A DNA stretch of 64,000 nucleotides from Petrolisthes cinctipes (taxonomy: Eukaryota; Arthropoda; Malacostraca; Decapoda; Porcellanidae), in assembly GCA_033782935.1 (NCBI GenBank), contig JAWQEG010001559.1:744001-808000 (forward strand), given 5' to 3'. A program made the position numbers and the translations under genes. The notes under the pieces are model-generated. The model made no database searches. It was not told the origin of the DNA and saw only the letters and a program-made list of their open reading frames with translations. This document shows, piece after piece, positions 46,185 through 57,763 of this stretch (within the stretch, counting starts at the first letter, position 1; each line of letters starts with the position of its first letter).

Positions 46185-49100
46185 TTAGCACGCCTCAAAA
46201 CGAATAGGAGGGCGCCTGACACGGGTAGATCGTCTTGGTGCCGGGACATCCTCACTAGTTTCATGTTGAGGGGGAGAAGATGGACTATGCTCGAGACTCG
46301 AAACCTCCACTCCCACTTGAGCAGGTCCAGGGGCATATTCCTGAGTCACCCCTGTAGATTCTGGAAACAGAGTCATATGATTATCAACTTCCTGGTTTAG
46401 CTGAACACAAGGAGGTTCACTACCGACTGGGGCTAAATGTCTAATAGATACGGTATCTTCCTTGCCATTTGGATACTTAATATGAGCGTACTGAGGATTG
46501 GAATGTAAAAGCTCAACTTCGTCAACTAGAGGTTCAGTCTTGCTCATGCGGACATGACGCTTCAGGAGAACTGGGCCAGGACCGCATAACCAAGAAGGAA
46601 CAGAGGTACCTGTAGAAGAGCGGCGAGCATAGTTAAATAACCTTTCGTGAGGAGTAGCATTGGTAGTTGTACATAGTAACGAGCAGATTGAGTGAAGGGC
46701 ATCATGAAGGACAACCTGCCAGTACTTGGTCTGCAGGCCACGGGACTTCAAAGCAGCGGTGATAGCCTTCCAGATTGTGCCATTAGTCCGTTCCACTTGC
46801 CCATTACCTTGAGGGTTGTAACTCGTAGTCCTACTACTGGCGATTCCTTTACTTGCCAGGAATCCCTGCAGTTCTCTGCTCATGAATGACGTCCCCCTGT
46901 CTGAATGAATATAAGCTGGCATACCAAAAATAGAAAAAAGCTGAGAAAGACAACTTATCACGGTCGATGCAGTCATACCAGAGCATGGAAATACAAAAGG
47001 AAATCTTGAGTACTCGTCTACAATGTTTAAAAAATACTGATTTTTATCTGTGCTGGGGAGAGGTCCTTTAAAATCAATATTAAGACGCTCAAATGGTTGA
47101 GTAGCCTTAACAAGATGGGCTTTTTCAGGTTGATGAAATTTAGGTTTAATCTCGGCACACACTTTACATGAATTAATGACCTGTCTGATGTCTTCTACTG
47201 AGTAAGGGAGATTCTTAGATCTGACAAAATGAAGCATCCGGGTAATACCAGGGTGACACAAACCGTTATGAAGGGCAGACAGCGACCTCTGGTCATTGCA
47301 TGTCATTCCACAGTAGGATCTGGAAATTATGTCAGGAGTAATGTTGTCTCTGCCAGGTCTATACACAATATCATAATCATAGCAAGATAAGTCCATTCTC
47401 CACCTTAATATTTTGTCGTTTTTAATCTTGCTGTTGTGATGTTTATCAAACATGTAAGTCACAGAGCGTTGATCAGTTCTTATAGTAAAATGCCTACCAG
47501 TCAAATAATGCCTCCAGTGACGTACACTTTCAATAATAGCCTGAGCCTCCTTTTCAACAGCAGCATGACGCCTCTCAGGTCCTTGGAGTGTACGCGAAAA
47601 GAAGGCAACAGGACGTCCAGCCTGAGTGAGGACGGCTGCTATGGCAGAGTCAAAGGCATCTGTTTCTACTTCAAATGGCACCGCTTCATCAATAGCCTTA
47701 ACCACTGAGGATTCGATATCATTCCTGAGTTGATGAAATGCTTCTTCTGCCTCTTTCGTCACCGGACATGTAGTAGTGGCACTTAGTGGACGAATTTTGC
47801 CTGAGTAGTTGTATATCCATCGTGAATAGTAAGCAAAAAGGCCAAGAGCGCGGCGCAGGGACTTCATATCACACGGCACAGGTAAATCTTGAAGTGGTTT
47901 GAGTCGTTCTGGATCCGGACGTACTGTTCCGTCCTCCACTACGTAACCGAGAATGCTGAGTTTTCGTGTGGAAAAAGTGCACTTTCCTTCATTATAACTT
48001 ACATTCCTTCCCCCGGCAGCTTCAATGAATTTTCTGAGATTTTCATCATGTTCTTCTTGCGTCATTCCACAAATGGTGACATCGTCCAGGTAGGCGAAGG
48101 TGCCAGAAAGTCCTTCCTCTTTGATGAGTGAATTAATAATTCTTTGAAAACACGCTACTCCGTTGGTGACCCCAAAAGGGATACGAGTAAATTGGTACAG
48201 TTTACCACACGCTTCAAAAGCAGTGTATGGCTTATCCTCTTCCTTAATTGCAACTTGATGATAGGCACTACGGAGATCGATAGTGCAAAAAACACGGTAT
48301 TGAGCAATTTTATTCACTGTTGCATCAATGCGAGGCAATGGATAAGCATCGAGTTGCGTAAACTTGTTAATAGTTTCAGAGTAGTCTATGGCTAGTCTTT
48401 TCTTGCGGGATTCATTCTTGACAACGACAACTTGAGCTCGCCACGGGGAGTTACTTTGTTCAATTATTCCTTCCTGAAGTAGTCTTTGTACTTCTTTATA
48501 AATAAAGTCACGATCATCAAAGGAATACCGACGGGATTTGGCTGCAACAGGATGACAGTCAGCCGTCAAGTTAGCAAATAATTCAGGAGGATTAACTTTT
48601 AGCACACCTAGTCCACAGATAACAAGAGGGGGCAAAGTTCCATCATACGTTAACGTAACACTGCTATGTAATTTCTGGAAATCTTGGCCTAGAATTACGT
48701 CTGAACAGAGTTGTGGGAGCACAGTTAGACGCACATTTTCATAGTCCCTGCCGTTCACTTTGATATTAACAGTGCACAGACCAGTAGCTTTAGCCGAGAA
48801 GGAAGTAGAGGCCAATGTTACAGCACTTTGTGATTGTTGCACAGCTAAGTTGAGTTGCTTCACTAGATCTGGATGAATAAAACTCCCAGAGCTACCACTG
48901 TCAATAAGACCTTCTATTTCTGTTCCATTCACTAAAATACCAACGACAGCCTTTGACAAAACACCAGGAGCAGCTGCTGAAGTTATGGTGGCCAGAGTAG
49001 CACGATCACTAAAAGTCACAGAAGCACTAGCACTTGGACTTCGACACACTTTAGAGAAGTGACCCATTTTCTGACATTTATGACACACCGCTGTACGAGC

Positions 49101-49790
49101 AGGACACTTAGAGCGTGGATGACGTGACTGGCCACAAAAATAACATTTAGCACTCGCGGCTGACACCACAGGAGGGGATTCTGGTTTCATTTCACATTTC
49201 AGTTCACAGTCATCATTTTCATGGGCTGCACTTAATAGACGGGGATATACAGCACTATTACCGCTATAAGACTCTGAATCTTTCTGTGCCGACTCGAGAG
49301 CCCGTGCCTGGTCAAACATGGTAGCCAGATCGAGAGTCTTGTTTTCCAGTAAGCGCTGCCTGATCAGTGGAGACTGCAGGCCACTAATAAAAGCATCCCT
49401 GATGAACTCCTCACAATGCTGAATTGCAGTTACAGCTTTAAAGTTACAGTCTTTACTCAACACGTTAAGGGTTCTGAAATACTCGTCCAAAGTCTCACCT
49501 GATTGTTGGCGGCGGGTAGCAAGACGATGACGAGCAAACACTTCATTAGTAGGTTTCACAAACATGGCTTGTAAGGTATCTATGGCATTATTGTAGGAAG
49601 CACTCTCCGATATATTTTCATAAATTCTAGGAGACACAAAATTGATGAGGAGGTTGAGCTTATTTATATTTTCACCAGGTATAGCTTCTACGAAGTTGTT
49701 GAACGTTTTAAACCAGTGCTTCCACTCCTGTGCTGCCGTCGGTAAACTTGGGTCACAATCCAGGAGGTCCGGTTTCATGAAACGCTCCAT
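46185..49790 (-). CDS. gag-pol: Gag-Pol polyprotein, order Gag-PR-RT-RNase H-IN
   Basis: 1201 residues, ATG to TAA without interruption. The start is the first ATG after the primer-binding site, only about 12 bases beyond it, so the leader is very short. Gag (1-200) is followed by two CCHC knuckles, C216-C219-H224-C229 and C236-C239-H244-C249. Protease: [10 protein letters not shown] with D297. RT: D505 in [10 protein letters not shown] and the intact YLDD box at 567-570. RNase H: D711, E748, D773 and the D815/D820 region. Integrase: H841/H846 with C875/C878 zinc module, core D906, D964 and E1000 (D-35-E). The tail has a basic [10 protein letters not shown] stretch. Gag and Pol are fused in one frame, so no frameshift sets the Gag:Pol ratio. 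It makes the machinery for reverse transcription in cytoplasmic particles and integration in the nucleus. I do not assign the Gypsy lineage with confidence. Confidence 0.96.
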   Translation of the reverse strand: MERFMKPDLLDCDPSLPTAAQEWKHWFKTFNNFVEAIPGENINKLNLLINFVSPRIYENISESASYNNAIDTLQAMFVKPTNEVFARHRLATRRQQSGETLDEYFRTLNVLSKDCNFKAVTAIQHCEEFIRDAFISGLQSPLIRQRLLENKTLDLATMFDQARALESAQKDSESYSGNSAVYPRLLSAAHENDDCELKCEMKPESPPVVSAASAKCYFCGQSRHPRSKCPARTAVCHKCQKMGHFSKVCRSPSASASVTFSDRATLATITSAAAPGVLSKAVVGILVNGTEIEGLIDSGSSGSFIHPDLVKQLNLAVQQSQSAVTLASTSFSAKATGLCTVNIKVNGRDYENVRLTVLPQLCSDVILGQDFQKLHSSVTLTYDGTLPPLVICGLGVLKVNPPELFANLTADCHPVAAKSRRYSFDDRDFIYKEVQRLLQEGIIEQSNSPWRAQVVVVKNESRKKRLAIDYSETINKFTQLDAYPLPRIDATVNKIAQYRVFCTIDLRSAYHQVAIKEEDKPYTAFEACGKLYQFTRIPFGVTNGVACFQRIINSLIKEEGLSGTFAYLDDVTICGMTQEEHDENLRKFIEAAGGRNVSYNEGKCTFSTRKLSILGYVVEDGTVRPDPERLKPLQDLPVPCDMKSLRRALGLFAYYSRWIYNYSGKIRPLSATTTCPVTKEAEEAFHQLRNDIESSVVKAIDEAVPFEVETDAFDSAIAAVLTQAGRPVAFFSRTLQGPERRHAAVEKEAQAIIESVRHWRHYLTGRHFTIRTDQRSVTYMFDKHHNSKIKNDKILRWRMDLSCYDYDIVYRPGRDNITPDIISRSYCGMTCNDQRSLSALHNGLCHPGITRMLHFVRSKNLPYSVEDIRQVINSCKVCAEIKPKFHQPEKAHLVKATQPFERLNIDFKGPLPSTDKNQYFLNIVDEYSRFPFVFPCSGMTASTVISCLSQLFSIFGMPAYIHSDRGTSFMSRELQGFLASKGIASSRTTSYNPQGNGQVERTNGTIWKAITAALKSRGLQTKYWQVVLHDALHSICSLLCTTTNATPHERLFNYARRSSTGTSVPSWLCGPGPVLLKRHVRMSKTEPLVDEVELLHSNPQYAHIKYPNGKEDTVSIRHLAPVGSEPPCVQLNQEVDNHMTLFPESTGVTQEYAPGPAQVGVEVSSLEHSPSSPPQHETSEDVPAPRRSTRVRRPPIRFEAC

Positions 49791-49802
49791 AGTGAAGTGG
49801 CA

Positions 49803-49818
49803 GGTTCAAACGCCGCCA
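49803..49818 (-). other. Candidate primer-binding site of the minus-strand element
   Basis: On the coding strand TGGCGGCGTTTGAACC, beginning 22 bases after the 5' LTR end. TGG suits pairing with a tRNA 3' CCA. The tRNA is not assigned. The unusual distance from the LTR coincides with one arm of the 19-bp inverted repeat. Confidence 0.6.
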
Positions 49819-49820
49819 CT

Positions 49821-49898
49821 ATGTTTTATGTTGATTAAATTGATGTAAAAAGTTATACACATCAAACCATTTTGTAGGCTTTAATCAACATAAAACAT
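49821..49898 (-). other. 19-bp perfect inverted repeat spanning U5 and leader
   Basis: ATGTTTTATGTTGATTAAA (49821-49839, leader) and TTTAATCAACATAAAACAT (49880-49898, inside the 5' LTR) are exact complements separated by 40 bases that include the LTR end. In the RNA this would form a long stem between U5 and the bases just before the primer-binding site. Retroviruses have shorter U5-leader stems next to the primer site; a like role is inferred. Confidence 0.8.
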
Positions 49899-50193
49899 CT
49901 TCATACTGTAAAAGATACAAAGCCAAACCTTAACACGTGAACATCAATAACATAATAACAAAATAACACAAAACACCATTATAAGAAAACCCACAATACT
50001 ACCAAGTCTATACACAGTACACACCTGTCAGAACTGACGATGAGTGAGGAGTGGAACACCCCAACTCCGACAACTCTCAGGTCAACTCCTAAAACAGTGT
50101 TGCCAAACTCACATACAACAACCAGTGATTCACAGAGAACAGTTTGTCATAACAACATAGTTAATGGTTTATAGAAAGTAGTTTATCATCACA
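49841..50193 (-). repeat. 5' LTR of the minus-strand element
   Basis: A 353-bp copy of 45774-46126, differing at about six sites (for example TACACATC/TACGCATC, GTAAAAGAT/GTAACAGAT, AAGTCTATAC/AAGTTTATAC). On the coding strand this is the upstream, promoter-bearing LTR. Confidence 0.95.
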
Positions 50194-50198
50194 GGCCT
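50194..50198. other. Right target-site duplication of the minus-strand element
   Basis: GGCCT, matching AGCCT at 45769-45773 at four of five positions; satellite B resumes with GTATGTTGAAAA. Confidence 0.6.
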
Positions 50199-50399
50199 GT
50201 ATGTTGAAAATTCTCGTACACGGAGTAGGCATGTACAGATCGCTTCTGGAACCACAGAATATCGAAATTTTCGGGTTTTTAACCCTAAATTTGAGATATA
50301 AACGGGTACTGAAGATGCATGCACATATCGACTTTTGGGCACCTAAAATATCGATTTTGAGCATGTTTTGGGTCTGTGTCTTTAAAATATTCTAACTAG

Positions 50400-53300
50400 G
50401 AGTAGGCATGTACAGATCGCTTCTAGGACCCAAAAATACCGAATTTTCGGGTATTTTGAGCCTGAATTTGAGATATAAACGGGAACAGAAGATGCACGGA
50501 CATATCGATTTTGGACACTTAAAATATCGATTTTTAGCATGTTTTGAGCCTATATTTTGAAAACATTCTAGCACAGAGTAAGCATGTACAGATCGCTTCT
50601 GGGACGCAAAAATATCGAATTTTTGGGTGTTTGAGGTTGAATTTGGGATATAAACGGGCTCAGAAGATGCATACACATATCGACTTTTGGGCACCTAAAA
50701 GATCGATTTTCAGTATGTTTTGGGCCTGTATTTTGAAAATACTCTAACACGGAGTAGGCATGTACAGATCGCTTCTGGGACCCCAAAATATCGAATTTTC
50801 GGGTGTTTTGGGCCTGAATTTGAGATATCGACTTTGGGCACCTAAAATATCGATTTTTAGCTAGTTTTGAACCTATTTTTTGAAAATATTCTAGCACTGA
50901 GTAAGCATGTACAGATCGCTTCTGGGACCCCAAAATATCGAATATTCGTGTGTTTTGATGTTAAATTTGAGATATAAACGGGTACAGAAGATGCATGCAC
51001 ATATCGACTTTGGACACTTAAAATATTGATTTTTAGCATGTTTTGTGCCTATATTATGAAAACATTCTAGCACAGAGTAGGCATGTACAGATTACTTCTA
51101 GGACGCAAAAATACCGTATTTTAGGGTGTTTTGAGCCTGAGTTTGAGATATAAACGGGTACAGAAGATGCATGCACATATCGACTTTGGACACTTAAAAT
51201 ATCGATTTTTAGCATGTTTTAGGCCAATATTTTGAAAACATTCTAGCACTGAGTAGGCATGTACAGATCACTTCTGGGGCCCAAAAATATCGATTATTCG
51301 AGTGTTTTGAGGTTGAATTTGTGATATAAACGGGTGCAGAAGATGCATACACATATTGACTTTGGGCACCTAAAATATCGATTGTTAGCATGTTTTGGGC
51401 CTGTATTTTGAAATACTCTAACACAGAGTAGGCATGTACAGATCACTTCTGGGACCTCAAAATATCGAATTTTCGTGTGTTTTGAGCCTGAATTTGAGAT
51501 ATAAACGGGTACTGAAGATGCATGCACACATCGACTTTTGGACACCTAAAATATCGATTTTGAGCAAGTTTTAGGTCTGTATCTTGAAAACATTCGAACT
51601 AGGATTTAGGCATGTACAGATCGCTTTTAGGACCCAAAAATACCGAATTTTCGGGTGTTTTTAGCCTGAATTTGAGATATAAACGGGTACAGAAGATGCA
51701 TGCACATATCGACTTTGGACACTTAAAATATCGATTTTTAGCATGTTTTGTGCCTATATTATGAAAACATTCTAGCACAGAGTAGGCATGTACAGATCGC
51801 TTCTGGGACGCAAAAATATCGAATTTTCGGGTGTTTGAGGTTGAATTTGGGATATAAACAAGCTCAGAAGATGCATACACATATCGACTTTTGGGCACCT
51901 AAAAGATCGATTTTCAGTATGTTTTGGGCCTGAATTTTGAAAATACTCTAACACGGAGTAGGCATGTACAGATCGCTTCTGGGACCCCAAAATATCGAAT
52001 TTTCGGGTGTTTTGGGCCTGAATTTGAGATATCGACTTTGGGCACCTAAAATATCGATTTTTAGCTAGTTTTGAACCTATTTTTTGAAAATATTCTAGCA
52101 CTGAGTAAGCATGTACAGATCGCTTCTGGGACCCCAAAATATCGAATTTTCGTGTGTTTTGATGTTAAATTTGAGATATAAACGGGTACAGAAGATGCAT
52201 GCACATATCGACTTTGGACACTTAAAATATTGATTTTTAGCATGTTTTGTGCCTATATTATGAAAACATTCTAGCACAGAGTAGGCATGTACAGATTACT
52301 TCTAGGACGCAAAAATACCGTATTTTAGGGTGTTTTGAGCCTGAGTTTGAGATATAAACGGGTACAGAAGATGCATGCACATATCGACTTTGGACACTTA
52401 AAATATCGATTTTTAGCATGTTTTAGGCCTATATTTTGAAAACATTCTAGCACTGAGTAGGCATGTACAGATCACTTCTGGGGCCCAAAAATATCGATTA
52501 TTCGAGTGTTTTGAGGTTGAATTTGTGATATAAACGGGTGCAGAAGATGCATACACATATTGACTTTGGGCACCTAAAATATCGATTGTTAGCATGTTTT
52601 GGGCCTGTATTTTGAAATACTCTAACACAGAGTAGGCATGTACAGATCACTTCTGGGACCTCAAAATATCGAATTTTCGTGTGTTTTGAGCCTGAATTTG
52701 AGATATAAACGGGTACTGAAGATGCATGCACACATCGACTTTTGGACACCTAAAATATCGATTTTGAGCAAGTTTTAGGTCTGTATCTTGAAAACATTCG
52801 AACTAGGATTTAGGCATGTACAGATCGCTTTTAGGACCCAAAAATAACGAATTTTCGGGTGTTTTTAGCCTGAATTTGAGATATAAACGGGTACAGAAGA
52901 TGCATGCACATATCGACTTTGGACACTTAAAATATCGATTTTTAGCATGTTTTGTGCCTATATTATGAAAACATTCTAGCACAGAGTAGGCATGTACAGA
53001 TCGCTTCTGGGACGCAAAAATATCGAATTTTCGGGTGTTTGAGGTTGAATTTGGGATATAAACAAGCTCAGAAGATGCATACACATATCGACTTTTGGGC
53101 ACCTAAAAGATCGATTTTCAGTATGTTTTGGGCCTGAATTTTGAAAATACTCTAACACGGAGTAGGCATGTACAGATCGCTTCTGGGACCCCAAAATATC
53201 GAATTTTCGGGTGTTTTGGGTCTGAATTTGAGATATCGACTTTGGGCACCTAAAATATCGATTTTTAGCTAGTTTTGAGCCTATATTTTGAAAATATTCT

Positions 53301-56300
53301 AGCACTGAGTAAGCATGTACAGATCGCTTCTGGGACCCCAAAATATCGAATTTTCGTGTGTTTTGATGTTAAATTTGAGATATAAACAGGTACAGAAGAT
53401 GCATGCACATATCGACTTTGGACACTTAAAATATCGATTATTAGCATGTTTTGAGCCTATATTATGAAAACTTTCTAGGACAGAGTAGGCATGTACAGAT
53501 TACTTCTAGGACGCAAAAATACCGTATTTTAGGGTGTTTTGAGCCTGAGTTTGAGATATAAACGGGTACAGAAGATGCATGCACATATCGACTTTGGACA
53601 CTTAAAATATCGATTTTTAGCATGTTTTAGGCCTATATTTTGAAAACATTCTAGCACTGAGTAGGCATGTACAGATCACTTCTGGTGCCCAAAAATATCG
53701 ATTATTCGAGTGTTTTGAGGTTGAATTTGTGATATAAACGGGTGCAGAAGATGCATACACATATTGACTTTGGGCACCTAAAATATCGATTGTTAGCATG
53801 TTTTGGGCCTGTATTTTGAAATACTCTAACACAGAGTAGGCATGTACAGATCACTTCTGGGACCTCAAAATATCGAATTTTCGGGTGTTTTGATGTTAAA
53901 TTTGAGATATAAACGGGTACAGAAGATGCATGCACATATCGACTTTGGACACTTGAAATATCGATTTTTAGCATGTTTTGTGCCTATATTATGAAAACAT
54001 TCTAGCACAGAGTAGGCATGTACAGATCGCTTCTGGGACGCAAAAATATCGAATTTTCGGGTGTTTGAGGTTGAATTTGGGATATAAACAAGCTCAGAAG
54101 ATGCATACACATATCGACTTTTGGGCACCTAAAAGATCGATTTTCAGTATGTTTTGGGCCTGTATTTTGAAAATACTCTAACACTGAGTAGGCATGTACA
54201 GATCACTTCTGGTGCCCAAAAATATCGATTATTCGAGTGTTTTGAGGTTGAATTTGTGATATAAACGGGTGCAGAAGATGCATACACATATTGACTTTGG
54301 GCACCTAAAATATCGATTGTTAGCATGTTTTGGGCCTGTATTTTGAAATACTCTAACACGGAGTAGGCATGTACAGATCGCTTCTGGGACCCCAAAATAT
54401 CGAATTTTCGGGTGTTTTGGGCCTGAATTTGAGATATCGACTTTGGGCACCTAAAATATCGATTTTTAGCTAGTTTTGAACCTATTTTTTGAAAATATTC
54501 TAGCACTGAGTAAGCATGTACAGATCGCTTCTGGGACCCCAAAATATCGAATTTTCGTGTGTTTTGATGTTAAATTTGAGATATAAACGGGTACAGAAGA
54601 TGCATGCACATATCGACTTTGGACACTTAAAATATCGATTTTTAGCATGTTTTGTGCCTATATTATGAAAACATTCTAGCACAGAGTAGGCATGTACAGA
54701 TTACTTCTAGGACGCAAAAATACCGTATTTTAGGGTGTTTTGAGCCTGAGTTTGAGATATAAACGGGTACAGAAGATGCATGCACATATCGACTTTGGAC
54801 ACTTAAAATATCGATTTTTAGCATGTTTTAGGCCTATATTTTGAAAACATTCTAGCACTGAGTAGGCATGTACAGATCACTTCTGGGGCCCAAAAATATC
54901 GATTATTCGAGTGTTTTGAGGTTGAATTTGTGATATAAACGGGTGCAGAAGATGCATACACATATTGACTTTGGGCACCTAAAATATCGATTGTTAGCAT
55001 GTTTTGGGCCTGTATTTTGAAATACTCTAACACAGAGTAGGCATGTACAGATCACTTCTGGGACCTCAAAATATCGAATTTTCGTGTGTTTTGAGCCTGA
55101 ATTTGAGATATAAACGGGTACTGAAGATGCATGCACACATCGACTTTTGGACACCTAAAATATCGATTTTGAGCAAGTTTTAGGTCTGTATCTTGAAAAC
55201 ATTCGAACTAGGATTTAGGCATGTACAGATCGCTTTTAGGACCCAAAAATACCGAATTTTCGGGTGTTTTTAGCCTGAATTTGAGATATAAACGGGTACA
55301 GAAGATGCATGCACATATCGACTTTGGACACTTAAAATATCGATTTTTAGCATGTTTTGTGCCTATATTATGAAAACATTCTAGCACAGAGTAGGCATGT
55401 ACAGATCGCTTCTGGGACGCAAAAATATCGAATTTTCGGGTGTTTGAGGTTGAATTTGGGATATAAACAAGCTCAGAAGATGCATACACATATCGACTTT
55501 TGGGCACCTAAAAGATCGATTTTCAGTATGTTTTGGGCCTGAATTTTGAAAATACTCTAACACGGAGTAGGCATGTACAGATCGCTTCTGGGACCCCAAA
55601 ATATCGAATTTTCGGGTGTTTTGGGTCTGAATTTGAGATATCGACTTTGGGCACCTAAAATATCGATTTTTAGCTAGTTTTGAGCCTATATTTTGAAAAT
55701 ATTCTAGCACTGAGTAAGCATGTACAGATCGCTTCTGGGACCCCAAAATATCGAATTTTCGTGTGTTTTGATGTTAAATTTGAGATATAAACAGGTACAG
55801 AAGATGCATGCACATATCGACTTTGGACACTTAAAATATCGATTATTAGCATGTTTTGAGCCTATATTATGAAAACTTTCTAGGACAGAGTAGGCATGTA
55901 CAGATTACTTCTAGGACGCAAAAATACCGTATTTTAGGGTGTTTTGAGCCTGAGTTTGAGATATAAACGGGTACAGAAGATGCATGCACATATCGACTTT
56001 GGACACTTAAAATATCGATTTTTAGCATGTTTTAGGCCTATATTTTGAAAACATTCTAGCACTGAGTAGGCATGTACAGATCACTTCTGGTGCCCAAAAA
56101 TATCGATTATTCGAGTGTTTTGAGGTTGAATTTGTGATATAAACGGGTGCAGAAGATGCATACACATATTGACTTTGGGCACCTAAAATATCGATTGTTA
56201 GCATGTTTTGGGCCTGTATTTTGAAATACTCTAACACAGAGTAGGCATGTACAGATCACTTCTGGGACCTCAAAATATCGAATTTTCGGGTGTTTTGATG

Positions 56301-56940
56301 TTAAATTTGAGATATAAACGGGTACAGAAGATGCATGCACATATCGACTTTGGACACTTGAAATATCGATTTTTAGCATGTTTTGTGCCTATATTATGAA
56401 AACATTCTAGCACAGAGTAGGCATGTACAGATCGCTTCTGGGACGCAAAAATATCGAATTTTCGGGTGTTTGAGGTTGAATTTGGGATATAAACAAGCTC
56501 AGAAGATGCATACACATATCGACTTTTGGGCACCTAAAAGATCGATTTTCAGTATGTTTTGGGCCTGTATTTTGAAAATACTCTAACACTGAGTAGGCAT
56601 GTACAGATCACTTCTGGTGCCCAAAAATATCGATTATTCGAGTGTTTTGAGGTTGAATTTGTGATATAAACGGGTGCAGAAGATGCATACACATATTGAC
56701 TTTGGGCACCTAAAATATCGATTGTTAGCATGTTTTGGGCCTGTATTTTGAAATACTCTAACACAGAGTAGGCATGTACAGATCACTTCTGGGACCTCAA
56801 AATATCGAATTTTCGGGTGTTTTGAGCCTGAATTTGAGATATAAACGGGTACTGAAGATGCATGCACATATCGACTTTTGGACACCTAAAATATCGATTT
56901 TGAGCAAGTTTTGGGTCTGTATCTTGAAAACATTCGAACT
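50400..56940. repeat. 1204-bp higher-order repeat of satellite B
   Basis: Variant monomers recur at 1204-bp steps: the TTTTAGGCC(T/A)ATATTTTGAAAA unit occurs near 51222, 52426, 53630, 54831 and 56035, and the GGATTTAGGCATGTACAG unit near 51603, 52807, 55212 and 56941. The length fits six 176-bp monomers plus one of about 148 bp carrying the 27-28-bp deletion. Copies are nearly identical, pointing to recent homogenisation. Confidence 0.9.
51956..56765. repeat. 2405-bp second-level higher-order repeat (two copies)
   Basis: 51956-54360 and 54361-56765 match at a constant offset of 2405 bp, about twice the 1204-bp unit. The two 1204-type halves within each copy differ in specific monomers (for example CTTCTGGTGCCC against CTTCTGGGGCCC, and AACAGGTACAG against AACGGGTACAG). 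These differences are reproduced in both 2405-bp copies, so the larger unit was duplicated as a whole. Confidence 0.88.
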
Positions 56941-57763
56941 AGGATTTAGGCATGTACAGATCGCTTTTAGGACCCAAAAATACCGAATTTTCGGGTGTTT
57001 TTAGCCTGAATTTGAGATATAAACGGGTACAGAAGATGCATGCACATATCGACTTTGGACACCTAAAATATCGATTTTTAGCATGTTTTGAGCCTATGTT
57101 TTGAAAACATTCTAGCACTGAGTAGGCATGTACAGATCGCTTCTGGGACCCCAAAATATCGAATTTTCGGGTGTTTGTAGCGTAAATTTGAGATATAAAG
57201 GGGTACAGAAGATGCATGCACTTATCGACTTTTGGGCACCTAAAATATCGATTTTCAGTATTTTTTGGGCCTGTAATTTTGAAAATACTCTAACATGGAG
57301 TAGGCATTTACAGATAGCTTCTGGGACCCCAAAATATCGAATTTTCGGGTATTTTGAGCCTGAATTTGAGATATAAACGGGTACTGAAGATGCATGAACA
57401 TATCAACTTTTTGGCACCTAAAATATCGATTTTGAGCATGTTTTGGGTCTGTATCTTGAAAACATTCTAACTAGGAGTAGGCATGTACAGATCGCTTGTA
57501 GGACCCAAAAAATACCGAATTTTCGGGTATTTTGAGCCTGAATTTGAGATATAAACGGGTACAGAAGATGCATGCACATATCGGTTTTGGACACTTAAAA
57601 TATCGATTTTTAGTATGTTTTGAGCCTATATTTTGAAAACATTCAAGCACAGAGTAGGCATGTACAGATCGCTTTTGGGACGCAAAAATATCGAATTTTC
57701 TGGTGTTTAGAGGTTGAATTTGGGATATAAACGGGCTCAGAAGATGCATACACATATCGACTT

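Larger units (their letters stand above)
45774..50193 (-). mobile_element. Ty3/Gypsy LTR retrotransposon, minus strand, structurally complete
   Basis: A 4420-bp element inserted in satellite B: 353-bp LTRs (TG...CA ends), primer-binding site 22 bases inside the 5' LTR, a single 1201-residue gag-pol ORF in the usual Gypsy order (PR, RT, RNase H, IN), and a purine tract before the 3' LTR. The two LTRs differ at about six positions by eye (roughly 1.7 percent), so it is older than the + strand element. There is no env-like frame. All catalytic residues I checked are present, so the copy may still be competent. Confidence 0.95.

Noticed and set aside
46692..49848. + strand open frames within the minus-strand element
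   Set aside because: Shadows of the intact gag-pol reading frame on the opposite strand.
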